A DNA stretch of 64,000 nucleotides from Vandiemenella viatica (lineage: Eukaryota; Arthropoda; Insecta; Orthoptera; Morabidae). The notes beneath the pieces were generated by a model. The model made no database searches. It worked only from the letters and a program-made list of their open reading frames with translations, and was not told where the DNA came from. Positions 31,098 through 42,551 of this stretch are shown here, piece by piece; position 1 is the first letter of the stretch, and every line of letters begins with the position of its first letter. The stretch is from NCBI GenBank assembly GCA_031002005.1, contig CM061919.1:223694739-223758738 (forward strand), given 5' to 3'. Both the position numbers and the translations under genes were made by a program.

Positions 31098-31271
31098 CGT
31101 GATATTTATATTACCAACTTCTCTCTTTCCTTATTGTTTCATGTAGGTTAAGCTTAGTTTGCACTTGTAAAATGTGAAATATTCCGCTCTCGTATCTGTG
31201 TGGGAATTGATCGCTGCTGCTCACCGGTCGTGGGGAAACAAAGCAAGTGCACAGCAGCCTGGAAACAGTGC

Positions 31272-31515
31272 GCCCGAGCGTGCTGGGTGAGGAGTTACAC
31301 TCTGGCCCCGCGTTCGGAAGGACGTGGGTTCAAATCCCCGTCGGGCCATCCAGATTTGAGTTTTCCATGTTTCCAAAAATCACTTCAGACAAATGTCGGG
31401 ATGGTTCCTTCAAAGGGCCATGGCCGAATTCCTTCCCATTCCTGGCCCCAAGTTCTTTCCCACCTCTAATTCCCTTGACTTCGACGAGGCGTAAAGCCAT
31501 AAGTAAAAAAAAAAA
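31272..31515 (+). mobile_element. SINE-1, full-length with A-rich tail
   Basis: Head CCGAGCGTGCTGGGTGAGGA, CTCTGGCCCCGCGTTCGG, and B box GTGGGTTCAAATCCCCG. Body CATCCAGATTTGAGTTTTCC, AAATCACTTCAGACAAATG, GGCCATGGCCGAATTCC, TTCCCATTCCTGGCCCC. Tail GACGAGGCGTAAAGCCATAA then an A-run. The flanks GGAAACAGTG (before) and GAAAACAGTG (after) form a probable target duplication of about 10 bp. This is a good reference copy for the family. Confidence 0.85.
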
Positions 31516-32690
31516 GTGAAAACAGTGTCATTATTTCGAGTTTCGGTCACCATCTTCATAACAAGAAACTGTTTTGGACACGTTTTCTATACATACAATC
31601 ATTTTAAGCTAATAAATATAAACCAGTATCATTAGAAACCACTTCTAAAAATATGTTAATTTCCTTTTTTTTAACTACCACTGAGATTAACATTTTTTCG
31701 TTTCTTCTTGTTTCAGGTGAGTGGATGAGGTGGTGAACGGACTAGGTATGTACGATAAAAGTCAGCTTTGTGAGGAACGCGTGTTTAGCCTCGAGTTTAG
31801 ATTCTATCTGGTGGGAAATGACCGCTGTGGTAGAAGTAAACAGCAATCAAACCCCAGACTCGTCGCTCCGCGACAAAACAACAGCAATTGTCGCTGCTAT
31901 CTCGCTGCGGTCATCTCGGGTGACATTCAACCTCTGACGGCGGTGATTAAGTGCCATCGGCGGGTCTGACATACTATATTGCGCGGAGTTCTTTAAAAAA
32001 TCACATGTAGTGCTGCCAGTGGCATTTGTAACGTTGAGAATCCGGTCTTACGAATCTTACCTCAGCATTGAATTCTTTCCAATTGCTGTTGATTATTTAT
32101 CTTAAGGTTACTCGTGGTAGTTACGAGGAATCCTTCAGTCACGTCCGATGATTCTGCATACTATGGTTGATACATTCAAACATGTAGGGAAAGCAAATTG
32201 ACTCTGAGAGGCAATGAGTCTGACTTCGGGAACGGGAGTTTTTGATTGTGTTGTCGTCTCTCGGTTATTTACGTTCTGACTTTTGACATCTTTTGACATT
32301 ATGACGTAAGCAATCTAAACACCATTTTTCAGTTGCAGAACCAAATGTAATTTATTTTTGCTAAATGATTGGTTGAGACCTGGTTGGAGATAGAAATCTT
32401 CTAAGAAGTTTATCCATATTCTCAAAAAAATTGTTAATTTGTTAGTGGAAGGAATAGTCGAAGGAAGAAACTGTAAAGGAATTCAAAGATTAGAATATAT
32501 GAAGGATCTAATCGAGGTTGTAGGTAGTTATAATGTTTAGACGAAGAGGTTGAATAAATATGGAAGATTACAGCAAACCACTTGAGAAACCGAGTTGAAA
32601 AAAAATCAGTGTATAAGGCAGAGTAGCAGTTTATAATCGTATTTGCAGAAATTTTGACTAAATATCGAGAGAAAATTCATGATAGCGATA
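31516..32690. other. Unannotated DNA with small GC island
   Basis: The interval 31780-31970 is richer in GC and looks unique (GTCGCTCCGCGAC, CTGACGGCGGTGATTAAGTG). The rest is AT-rich. No gene is recognised. Confidence 0.35.
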
Positions 32691-33465
32691 GTAGTAGCAG
32701 TGTGTTGAATATAAAGATAGGATCAGAAGTAGTAGGGGAAGATGGTGAATTCTCTATAAAGTATATCACCAGCCCATACTGACCTATGGCTCCGAAACCT
32801 GGACTTGGACAAAGAGACATATTAGCAGATTGCAGAGATGAGCTTTCTGAGAGCCATAGAGAATGTCACGAGGAAAGATAAAATCGTGAATGAAAACGCA
32901 GAGGGAGACTGCAAGTGGAAGCATTAGTAGAGATGTTAATAAGGAAAAGACTGCAATGGTGAGGTATGTTAGGGGGCATCCGCAAATTACGTGAGGTGTT
33001 TTTCCGGATTTCTAGACCCCCCCTCCCCCAGGGTGAGATCTGGTCCGTGAGAACCCTCCCCCCCTAGAAATCGCCCTGGAAACTTTTTTAGGCCTTTTCT
33101 TTTTGGCTCTACTGTCCCCAAATTTTTCGCAAAATCTCACGTGAGATTTCCGTAGACCCCCCTCCCCCCTGGTGAGATCTGGTGAGATTTCGCCGGACCC
33201 CCCCCCCATTTCACCTCGCGTAATTAATGGATGTCCCCTACTGAGGATGGAGGAGGGGAGGATGCCAAAGTTAGCACTGCTGAACAGTGGGAGGGGAAGG
33301 AGACCAGTTGGAAGACCTCGGGCAAGATGGGTGGACCAAGTGAAGAAAGACACAGAGGCTAGGGGTGTTGTTCGGAGAAAAGTGATGGAGGAAAAATCTT
33401 GGAATGACGGCCAGACTTGGAAGAGGATGTGGAGGACAACCCGCAGAGGCGGAAATGTCTAATGA
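32691..33465 (+). pseudogene. LINE reverse transcriptase C-terminal remnant, split by a MITE
   Basis: Before the MITE: LTYGSETWTWTKRHISRLQ, then EMSFLRAIENVTRKDKIVNE, then KRLQW just ahead of 32971. After the MITE: LRMEEGRMPKLALLNSGRG, RRPVGRPRARWVDQVKKDTE and WKRMWRTTRRGGNV, ending at TAA about 33461. These are the conserved YGSETW...RRDKIRNE...W-GH-LRM...GRPR-RW-D-VK segments of a non-LTR reverse transcriptase C-terminus. The reading frame has several stops. The MITE lies between GM-L and LRM, so removing it restores the alignment. Confidence 0.75.
32971..33237. mobile_element. Family B hairpin MITE, copy B2
   Basis: It starts GGGGGCATCCGCAAATTACG after TTA (32968-32970) and ends TAATTAATGGATGTCCC before CTA (33238-33240), a one-base-decayed TTA duplication. 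The internal order is shared with B1 (GTGAGATCTGGT, CACGTGAGATTTCCGT, GGTGAGATTTCGCCGGACC) with C-runs. It is inserted into LINE coding sequence. Confidence 0.85.
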
Positions 33466-36354
33466 TTATTATGATGCTTAGGAAGTAAAATTACAACTGA
33501 TCGCCAAAACAGGAATGATTTAAAAGCAGGATAGCATCAGCGAAAAGTGCAGTGAAAAGTTTTCAAAAATAGAAATGTTTTAGTTTCAGATGTTGAGGTT
33601 GGAGAGACCGAAGTCATTCTCTTGGCCATACAAGTTACTAAATCAATATGTTGCGGAAATACTGGACAAGGAAAGAAGTTTGCGGATGTGGATGACAGAA
33701 AGAAGACAAGTGGTTTTGTTGGTGAAGGAAACAGTCTGAGGAAATAACTGAAGCGGAAGTCCCTCATTTAGAGTCATTGATACCTTTGGGCCATAAACAC
33801 CAGGACGTAATTTTAGAAACGTCTGTCCTACACTAGCCGAAGCAATAGCGAATATTTATTATTTTTCTCTTTTAATTTTTTGTTGTGATATCTGTTTCAT
33901 CTGCTACAAATTGCACGATGTCATTACGCTAAACTTATTGTGGGGTTCAGTTTTATTATTTATTTTTACTCTCACTTATTCGTGCTTACATCACCTTTAC
34001 TTCCTTTCTGCCTGTCTCTTCTTCTTCCCTCTGCAATTGAAAACAGTCACAACCAAAAAATATCCTTTATCAAATATACCGTTATCGAATATAATGCTTT
34101 AATAAATTTCTGTCCAGTTCAGTACTGTTCGTGTTTATTATTAAGTAGCAGCTTTATTTCGGTTCAATTTCGTTTATCATCTTTTAAAACACAGATAACT
34201 CACCACTTCACAATTATAGATCATATACGTTTAGCATCTATGAACGTACTATCTTCTAAGTCCGTCATAAATGATTGATTGAACGAGTTCTGTCATTGAT
34301 TTCTTCGAGCCTACTAACAGTAACAAAGAATATAGCGAGAACATCTACATCGAATATAGATAGCTTCTAAAACAGTCAAAAATATCGAGTTTAAAGCAGT
34401 GCTCTGGCAGTTACAAAATACGGTTGTTATGAAATAACACTCATAACCTTAAAAAAGTCTGTCTTCATTTACTGTAATAGTGATATCTCTGGACAAAAAA
34501 TATTAAAAACATCTAGATTGACTAAAGATAAATTAACAAAAAGCAACTTACAATTAATATGTCAATTTAAATGAAATACATACTTTAGTTTCAGAGTTCT
34601 GTCAATTAATTTCTTCGCAGCTGCCTAATTAAATAGAATTGACATTATATAACGCATATAACCTCGATTAACATCTCTGGCCGTTGTTAATTCGGCAACA
34701 AAAGCCGGAAGCGTGACGTCAGTGTTACGGACACAGGGACCAAGTTTAGCCTTTTATTAGTATTGACTTATAACGGCAATTAATACATTTTATTTAAATC
34801 TGTTATGTCACCTTTTCCTTTAATATTGTTGTTCGTCATATTCTTCCAAGCTACCGCAGACAATATTGAGTAACCAAAGATTCTCCCCTTCTCACTCTCC
34901 CTCACAACCAGAGATGGTACACATCGCCATCTTGATACAATTTCCAAGATGTTATTATTTCTCTGACTGCGAAGAACTGAACTGTTGTTTTTCATATATT
35001 AATAATGCAATTTGAATATTGACACCTTACACCTTGTTATTAGATGGTTTTAGATATTTAGTTTGGCTTAATGAGAGCGTCTCGGACAGAGGCCGTGACG
35101 TCCCCTTGGTTCTGCCGGACAAATTGATTCTACAATCTCCCGAGTTGCGCGTGCTCGCTGCCGACAAATTACATCAGGGGCCATTTCGGAAATTACATTA
35201 AGGGATACAGCAGCACTCGTACGAGGGGAGACGGCACCTGGGGCGACAACACTGCAGTCTGCAGTCGCACAGATTGGCAGCCATTTTAATACTACACCGG
35301 CACAGACAGAAAAATGCTCCTTCTAATTTTCCTCTTTTTCATTCGTTTCTCGCTTTGCCTGCGCGACGGGCCAGAATTGCTTTAGCATTCTCCTTCAGTG
35401 AGGCGAGAATCTGGTTGGCGCGCGAGATACTTTAACGCGTGTTTCTTCGAACGCTTGCACTGACTATATTCCCTGTACTGATGTGCGATGGTACTAAACG
35501 CCAGACAACGGCTTGTAGCCACTGAGTAGTACTTTGTCTGACGCAAACATTAAAAGTAGGTATTAGTACTGATTTAAAATCAGGATTGTTATAATTGTGA
35601 TTGGAGTGGAAATCACATGTTTTTACTCCAGAAGTAAACCAAATAAAAACTCTGGGGCGCAAATGCGCATCGATTTAATGTAGTTTATGTTGTTCTTTGG
35701 ATCATTGTTGTCGTGTGCCATTAGCCAGCGATTTGTTTATACCATACACTCCAACTCCCTATCTTTAAAATATGCTTCCCTCATTTATCTGCTTACATTT
35801 GTTCAATGAGCTATATTCTTTTATTATCCGTCATAACCATTTACGAATTAATATTGTTACGTGTTTTTACTGTTCTTTAACCAGTATTTATCCGTTATTT
35901 AACCGTTTAATGCTTTATTTCTGACTATTTTTCAACTTTTTAAATATACACAATACAAACAACACAACTAAACCAATTTCACAGATCTGAATACCGCCAA
36001 AGAGTCTCTCACACATTCATCGTCAGAGATATTCACTACGCTAAGCGTGTACACGTTATAACAGCATTATGTTCTCTGGTGACTAGCCGAGTTAACGAGG
36101 TGTTTGCACATGATATTTTTTCGATCAAAATCTTTATCGTCATCTTCTGGCGAAGTTGAGTACTAGAAGACAGAGTTTCGTTCTTATGCATATACGTATG
36201 ACAATTTTTTTTTAATGTATTTACCAGACATATCTTTTCAGTTGTGGCTTCAACTTATTTTTTCATTAACGTAGACTAAATATAGCTACATATCTCATTT
36301 AGCTTCAGGCTGCAATGACCTATCGATAAATTCACTGTGATACATTTTAATATA
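33466..36354. other. Unannotated DNA; unique-looking island near 35.2 kb
   Basis: No gene is recognised. A GC-richer segment at about 35080-35310 (GACGTCCCCTTGGTTCTGCC, GGCAGCCATTTTAATAC) looks unique and could be regulatory. The segment 34622-34675 (CCTAATTAAATAGAATTG, ATAACGCATATAACC) has a distant match at 26424-26478, an unnamed dispersed repeat. Confidence 0.35.
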
Positions 36355-36937
36355 CAGGGTGATTCAAAATAACGTGGACAAAATGACATGTTAGATCTGT
36401 CATACCATAAGGATCAAAAATCGCATAGGAACAGAGGGTCGCAAACGTCTCTAGAGGGCGCTAGAGCCACGAGAGGGCGTTGCGATATAAACACCAGACC
36501 TGTCTCCCTTGGATATTTTCTTGTGGGGATATTTAAAAGGACTTGTGCATGAAACACCTGTTGAAACGCCGGAAGACTTGGTAGGAAGAATCGTTGCGGC
36601 AGCCGGATGTGTTCGAGATATACCTGTTATCTTTGAGAAGGTGCGCCGTTTCATGCAACGGAGATGCCGGGCTTGTCTCGATGCATCTGGCAAAAACTTT
36701 GAGCATCTGCTGTGGGCTCAACATTTGGCTTGCGTTAGTCAGTCGCATGTGAGTGAGTAATTATCAATAAAATGATCTGTAATGGTTTTGTTTCTTCTCT
36801 TTGTGTCAGTATTATTTTAGACACCCTGTAGCGGCTCCGGATCGTATTTGTGACCCTCTGTTCCTATGCGATTTTATATTCTTATTGTATGACAGATCTA
36901 CCACGTCATTTTTTCCACGTTATTTTGAATCACCCTG
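36355..36937 (+). mobile_element. Internally deleted mariner-like element (MLE-3)
   Basis: Inverted ends are CAGGGTGATTCAAAATAACG and its complement, both followed by a second inverted block (AGATCTGTCATAC at the left, GTATGACAGATCT at the right). TA flanks both sides (36353-36354 and 36938-36939). A third inverted block, TCGCATAGGAACAGAGGGTC, is also found reversed near 36855. At 583 bp it contains only the C-terminal end of a transposase. Confidence 0.85.
36493..36760 (+). pseudogene. Mariner transposase C-terminal fragment
   Basis: The frame after a stop at 36492 reads TPDLSPLDIFLWGYLKGLVH, then TPVETPEDLVGRIVAAAGCV, IFEKVRRFMQRRCRACLDAS and KNFEHLL. The motif SPDLSPLD carries the third catalytic aspartate of the DD34D-type mariner core, and FLWGYLK then RRC-AC-x-x-x-G-x-FEHLL are the standard C-terminus of DUF4817-linked transposases. 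The N-terminal DNA-binding part and the first two aspartates are deleted. Confidence 0.75.
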
Positions 36938-37694
36938 TATACTCAAAAGGTTCTCGTTTATTGTTCCCACCTTATTGTAGTTTCCTGTAGTAAGCATTAT
37001 ATTTGAGCTGTTAGTTTTCAGGACCGACCTATTGGAATTGCTACTAATAGACCGATACGAAAAGTTTCAATAATTGATGAGACAATAATCTTAATTAGCG
37101 TCAGAATTTTTCAGAAACTTAAACATTCTCAAAAGCTTTTCTAACAAAGAGAGCAGCTCTTGTTGGTTGCTCATTTAGCTTCGGCCGAACGCAAGAACTG
37201 TAGCAACATTACGCTCTGCAAACGTGTAGCGAGATGATATGCACGAGAGAGAAACCGTATATTCCAGAACGGAGGCCAGTCGTCATTTTTCAGCTCAAGT
37301 GAGGTTGAAGAGTATATGCGAGGACGCCAGCTGAATTAGAACGTGGAGAAGGAAGTACTGCTCACTTTATATATTTCTGCGAAGGGGCGTCGTACTCGCC
37401 AGTTGTTTTGTTGGAGGAAGTACACCCAAGAGGGGTTGTGAGTAGACCAGGTTTTACACGAAGGAAATTAAACTCAGTAGTGCTTTAATTGTGTTCAAAT
37501 GACAAACCTTTTTCGTTAACTGTTCCTTCCGGTGATTTCCAGTATTAGTAGGTTAGAGGAGTGTGTTAGAAATAAACAGTAAAGATCTGAAGAACATTTC
37601 GATTGTTGATGTGTAACGGCGAATATTTTCGGTGTGAAGAATTTAAGAAAACCTTTAGAAATTATTACCTGGTAGAACTCCCAGCAAAAATCAA
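36938..37694. other. Unannotated DNA
   Basis: No recognisable gene or repeat. Confidence 0.4.
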
Positions 37695-37920
37695 GGAGCG
37701 TGATGGGTGAACGGTAACGCTCTGCCCTCGCATTATGGAGGACCTGCGTTCGAATCCCTGCTAGGCCATCCATGCTTTCCTGAAATCATTCCAGGCAAAT
37801 TCCCAGTTGGTTCCTTCGAAAGGATAAGGCTGTATTCCTTCCGATTCCTTGCCCCCAGTCCTTCCCAGCTTCTAATGACCTCAAGGTCAACAAGAGATAA
37901 AAGCACAAGAAAAGGAAAGT
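37695..37920 (+). mobile_element. SINE-1 copy
   Basis: The head GAGCGTGATGGGTGAACGGT, CTCTGCCCTCGCATTATGG and B box CTGCGTTCGAATCCCTG are followed by GGCCATCCATGCTTTCC, a deletion, then ATCATTCCAGGCAAATTCC, TTCCTTCCGATTCCTTGCC, TTCTAATGACCTCAAGGTC and an A-rich tail. Both Pol III boxes look usable. Confidence 0.75.
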
Positions 37921-37999
37921 ACGAATCTAATAAAGCTTTCATAATAAAGGTAGTTGAACCTGTATAAAAAGAACTTTTGTAAAACAAATAAGGTGTGAA

Positions 38000-38185
38000 T
38001 AATTTTTAATTTAATTTAATTGAAATGGAGCACAGGCTCCGGTGGCAATTTCCCTACACCCCCATCTTCCCCCCTATCCTGCACCCACCTACATTTGCCT
38101 TCCACAAATTTTATCTCTAAATTCTTTCAACGTTTTCGGTAAATTATTAATCATTTCTCTTGGCAACTCATTCCAGCTAGTTATG
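38000..38185 (-). mobile_element. LINE 3' end, family L
   Basis: The minus strand reads WNELPREMINNLPKTLKEFR, DKICGRQM and a stop, then a C/G-biased spacer and the tail core AATTGCCACCGGAGCC, then a (TTAAA)n-like simple repeat (about 38005-38022). It is a clear sister of the copies at 0.9 and 48.8 kb, and the only one with an uninterrupted W-N-x-L-P motif on the minus strand. Confidence 0.65.
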
Positions 38186-38264
38186 TGGTTATTGTTAGGT
38201 TTTTTTTTATACATTTTTCGAATTTTAGGAAGTCATTCTTTGCCCAGGAAGGGAGAAAATCTGG

Positions 38265-38415
38265 GAAACAAGAGTAGTCCAGTGGTTAAGGTTGTTGATT
38301 GGGGAGCGAGGTTGGCCGGATTTTTTTCTGGCCTTTAATCTGAACTTCACCAGTGGCATAGCTTTGCTTTGTTCGCATAAAACGCGATAGAGCGCTCCGT
38401 ATTTCGGATTCCTCA
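38265..38415 (+). mobile_element. SINE-3 fragment
   Basis: AGTCCAGTGGTTAAGGTTGT resembles the A-box region of SINE-3, and CCTTTAATCTGAACTTCACC then AGTGGCATAGCTTTGC matches the TTTAACCCGACCTTCACCT...GGCACAGCTT body. The B box is replaced by a T-rich run. Confidence 0.55.
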
Positions 38416-39867
38416 AAAAGACAATAGTATTACGAAAAATCCTTTGGGTCTCATGGGAAGCAGTGTCAAACGCGTATTACTTTTTTATTCCAGGATTCTA
38501 GGTGTCTCTCATAGTGTTTTTCTTTGCAAAGAGAAAAGTAAAGGGTGATACGATTTTTATACCTGTTATATCCACAGCGAATATGTCAAAGTTTTTGTAA
38601 CTAATCTTTGGGTGACACTATCGTGTTTTAACCAAGCCCCGCAGTCACATTGCTTAAAGGGCGCTAACAAACTATTGTGACATTTATACGCCCTTCAGAT
38701 AACAGACGAAGCTTCAGGTGCGATGGTCGGAATTCAAACCGATGACTCCTGCAATATGCGTATGTTATCACTGTGCAACCACGATGGTTTGTGTGTTCAT
38801 CAGAGTCCTGTTTCTTCTCATATCGCTTTACTGGTACAGTTGTTTGTCAATGCATCCATTGAATCATGTTACCTCTTAAAAGTACAAAAGCGGGATTGTC
38901 AGATTAAACTCGCCCCTTCCTCTTGAGAGTTAGAAAATGTTTCTGTGTGACTGAATTCCAAAACTGAAAGACTGTTTTTCTCACTGTAGCTGAATATGGC
39001 GATAGTCAAGAAATATGTATTTCTCGGTAGAACGTTTGCTTACGCTTTCTAACATTGTGCTACCAGAAGAGTTATTTACAAGCTGCTGCATTGCAAGTGA
39101 AAGTTAAATTTGTAACTTGGAGGAAAAAGCGGCAACTTGCTGAGTGAGGGTAATTACCGGAGGTGAAAGGGGTCGACGTTGCGAATAAATTCCAGTACTT
39201 CGCCGACAATTCTTTTCATTACGGCCGGAAATCGGTTTTAAAAAAGAGTTATTCTGCCGGGCGCTTTTTCCAATTATGGCAGAGAACAGCCAAAGGGCGG
39301 AGCGGGTCGGTCACTGCCATAGAGCAGTCGGGCTTTTATTTCTATTTTGGCTTTGGGCGGGAGACTGTATCGGTCCTCTACCAATGTCACTGAATAGCGA
39401 TCACTCCGCTGAAAAGAGACAGCGGCGCAGAGGGAAAAATAGTCCATCTCTGCTGTGCCACGTGTAGACTGAACAGGAAATGTCAAATTAATTGGCAATA
39501 GCTACTAAATCATTGGCCAGCAAAAAATAATACAGAAGCTTCGTTGTAACAACATTGAGCTGCTACGTAAGCAACAACATAGAATTTACCTCTCTAATGT
39601 TTTCCTTTTCTTTAATGAAAACATTAACTTTAAAAAACGACCTTTGTTTTTCCATAGTTTTCACAGAGCTGTAAGAAAGATTTTATTTGTTTCCGTTAAG
39701 TATTATGACTAGAGGGTAGTTCGAAACTTTATGTAGCTTTGTTTTATTTTTTTCGTTTTAACTATCAACAACGTTTACTTCGTCTACTTTGGAAGCGCTT
39801 GGATTATTGGGAAAATAAAACTGGCAGGATGATGTAAAAACGCAACCAACATAACTGATCAAATTAG
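38416..39867. other. Unannotated DNA with GC-richer patch
   Basis: The region 39150-39470 is moderately GC-rich, with open frames on both strands that look compositional (39163-39393, 39274-39498). It could be a unique host segment. No gene is recognised. Confidence 0.35.
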
Positions 39868-39925
39868 ATCATTATATGGCATTGTTGGCCGGGAGAGTCC
39901 GAAGGATTGTTCGGCTGTCAGGTGA
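39868..39925 (+). repeat. Short dispersed repeat (SINE-5 fragment)
   Basis: TATATGGCATTGTTGGCCGG, then GTCCGAAGGATTGTTCGG, matches the 5287-5345 fragment. Only this block is shared. Confidence 0.45.
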
Positions 39926-40865
39926 CCTGGTATAGAAATATCTGACATACTTGCTGCAGTCTAATAACTGTGATATTTACTGCACAGAGTCACTTACAAG
40001 TAGCACCTTATAACATTCCTCAAACCTAAACTTAAATGGAATTGTATATTGTGAATCATTTTTTGTAGGCTGGAGTTTGGTTGAATATGATCTGGTAGGT
40101 TCGTTTTGCAATTTCCTGTTAATCAATGTATATAGACTTTGTTTTGTGAAAAGAAATTATTTAAAGGCCATTTTATATGTTTAAGAACAGAATTGTGCAA
40201 GATAATTGCTTAAATGTTTGTAATTCCAAGTATTAATGCAAGTTAGGAAGTCTAAAGAACAATTTGCTACAGTTTAAAATGATTTCTGTGAATAATTTTG
40301 TGTTTAAGATAGAGTTTATATAAAGCTAACATCCGAGACAGAGAAACAGTTTTTCGGCAAAGTTTTCACCGAATCAATTTACGACGGCCAAATACTGTAT
40401 TGTCTGTGGAAGAAGTGTTGTATGCAATCTCTGGATTGTATGTATGCTTGTTAACAGTATCGTTGACGTCGTGTTTATGAAAATGAAAGCGAGTTTAAAC
40501 TGAACTGTATCGTGGACTAGTTATTTATCATATTAATTAAACCACGAACAATCTAATAACCGCTACTATTATTCCCAACTAGGTGAATTATTTTGTTTTC
40601 AGAGGTTGGTAGGTAGTGTTTCGACCTCTCCCCCAGGTTCGCCTCGTGGCCACTCCAGAGCTCCCCTCCTCTTCTCTCGTAGAGCGCCCTTAACCGCCGC
40701 TGGCGAAGTTGGTATACCTGTCAGGATGCAGGAAGCGGCGTAATTAATTAAGCAACACTAATCAAAGCTATCAGTCGCTCTCCCCTTCTTAACGACGTCG
40801 TCAGCAGACGAGAGCAGCAAGATGAGCTGACGTTTCGTTGCGGTAACCAAACTAATGTAAGAATA
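39926..40865. other. Unannotated DNA with candidate regulatory island
   Basis: The stretch 40610-40850 contains CCTCGTGGCCACTCC, a homeodomain-like TAATTAATTAAG at 40741-40752 and ACGACGTCGTC, in a unique-looking GC-balanced block. No gene is recognised. Confidence 0.3.
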
Positions 40866-40867
40866 TA

Positions 40868-41000
40868 CCCGCCCTGGCAGTGTAGTGGTTGGGCTGACGG
40901 CCTCAAGTGCTGGTGGTCGCCGGATCGAGTTCAGTCCAGGGTATCGGCGATTTTAATTTAGCCTTATATACTCTCTCACTGTATGTGTTTTGTTCTCAAC
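40868..41000 (+). mobile_element. tRNA-headed SINE fragment
   Basis: CCGCCCTGGCAGTGTAGTGG fits an A box and GGTCGCCGGATCGAGTTC a degenerate B box. The body (TTTTAATTTAGCCTTATAT) does not match the other SINE families here. It might be a diverged member of the SINE-4 group or a separate family. Confidence 0.45.
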
Positions 41001-41307
41001 CAAAGACTACCTAGACATTACTTTCGCGAAATCGTTTTTATTCAGTAACGTAAATAAAAATTGTAACGAAAATTCAAGTATTGCGAATATAATTATGCTC
41101 AAAATACGGAACTTGTGATGTTGCAGAATGTCACGGTTGGACATGGACAATAGGACTTCAGTGAATGTATAACATGTATCCTGTTTTTATTAATAATTAA
41201 ACGTAAAGAAGCTGCTTCAGGTGATTTACTGAGAAGTTTGTGCTGTAGTAATGAGAAATCTCTTTAAATTCTGGTTTTTCTACGTTTTTAGTTGTTTTCC
41301 CCAGGTA

Positions 41308-41695
41308 GGGAGCGTCCATAAACCACGTAGCTCCATTTTGGCCTCCTGTGAACCCCCCTCCCCCTCACGTAGCGTGACGTGGCTTTTGCCTCAAACCTCC
41401 CCCCGAAGTATCACGTAGCTTTTCCCCCTATTGATTCCAGAAGACATTTTGTAGTGTTTTCTCTTCTCAGACTATCGTAAACTACATACGGAAATAATTA
41501 AATGACGGAAATAAATATTCACATGCTGTTGTATGTTCTGTACCTCATTTTAACTGCGACAAATAAAATGAATGGAAAGCTACGTGGCCTGGCTCGGAAC
41601 CCGCCACCCCTCCCCCCACGTATCCCAGCGTAGCTTTCCAGCCAACCCCCGCCCCCCTCTCTGTAGACCAAACCACGTAGTTTATGGACGCTCCC
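41308..41695. mobile_element. Family A hairpin MITE, copy A4
   Basis: Ends are GGGAGCGTCCATAAACCACG and its complement GTTTATGGACGCTCCC. The flanks are GTA and TTA. Central-core blocks (TTGATTCCAGAAGACATTTT, ACATGCTGTTGTATG, ATGGAAAGCTACGTGGCC) are shared with A1-A3. It is one of the best preserved copies. Confidence 0.85.
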
Positions 41696-42172
41696 TTACT
41701 TTGCTCAAAATTAACATTATTTATGTTTAATTATATTCCAAATTATACTCTTTGTATAAACGTCGAACCTGTAATACTATATTTTCTTGACAAACGGGCA
41801 CTGGTGCTAAGAATACTGCACTTATGATCAATGCAATTTTTATTTATATGTTTTTCACCACCATTTCCCAAAATATTTAGGTCAGTTGCCTTCGATTAGT
41901 TGACTCATCGTTGGCATGGTTAAATATGCAGCTATGGTGTTACGGCCGCTTGCCCTTGCTGTCGCTAAGCATTTATTATACTACTGCCAGGTCGTGCTAC
42001 GTACTAATGAGGAAGGTCAAGTGTTGCCATCTATCTGTGAAACGTGTAACTGTGCTCAGCGTGTGACGACTGTATTTTTTGTTTGTGAAATGTGTAATTT
42101 ATGAGGCGGATATTGGGAACCTTCCCGGCATTCGCCTTGTTGGCTGCGGAAAACCGAGTAAAAACATCATTA
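41696..42172. other. Unannotated DNA
   Basis: The last 50 bases (CGGCATTCGCCTTGTTGG, CTGCGGAAAACC) resemble part of the SINE-2 body. Nothing else is recognised. Confidence 0.35.
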
Positions 42173-42551
42173 GGGGGCGTCCATTTTACGTGAGGTGTTT
42201 TTCCGGAATTACGGATCCCCCCTCCCCTACTGGTGAGATTACCTGAGATCTGGTGGGACCCCCTCCCCTCGAAAATGACGTGAGATTTCGACGGAGCCCC
42301 TCCCCCCTCCCTCCTAGTGATGGACCTCGTAACATTTTAAGACCTTTTTTTTAGGTCTCATGCTTCCAAGGCCGGATTTTAAACCAAATATCCCTCCTAA
42401 AATCGAATTTAGCGTCATTTGTAGACCTTTTCTTTGGCTCTACCACCCTACAAGAATTTCAAAACTTCACGTGAGATTTCCGTTGACCACCCCTCCCCCT
42501 TGGTGAATTTTCGTGAAAATTCGCTGGAATCCCCTCCCCCCCCTGTATTTA
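42173..42551. mobile_element. Family B MITE, copy B3, right end missing
   Basis: After TTA (42170-42172) the left end GGGGGCGTCCATTTTACGTG is clear. The family blocks GAGATCTGGTGGGACC and CACGTGAGATTTCCGT are present, but some are partly repeated (two copies of a CACGTGAGATTT-like segment). The usual right end (CACGTAATTAATGGACGCCC) is absent. The copy is truncated or rearranged. Confidence 0.7.

Noticed and set aside
33012..33462. 113- and 96-codon frames on opposite strands
   Set aside because: The minus frame is produced by C-runs of MITE B2. The plus frame begins in the MITE and continues into LINE remnant sequence, which is annotated as such.
33911..34278. 112-codon frame with hydrophobic stretches (possible membrane protein)
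   Set aside because: T-rich DNA gives Phe/Leu/Ser-rich translation. Two overlapping phases are equally open and no start context or homology is evident.
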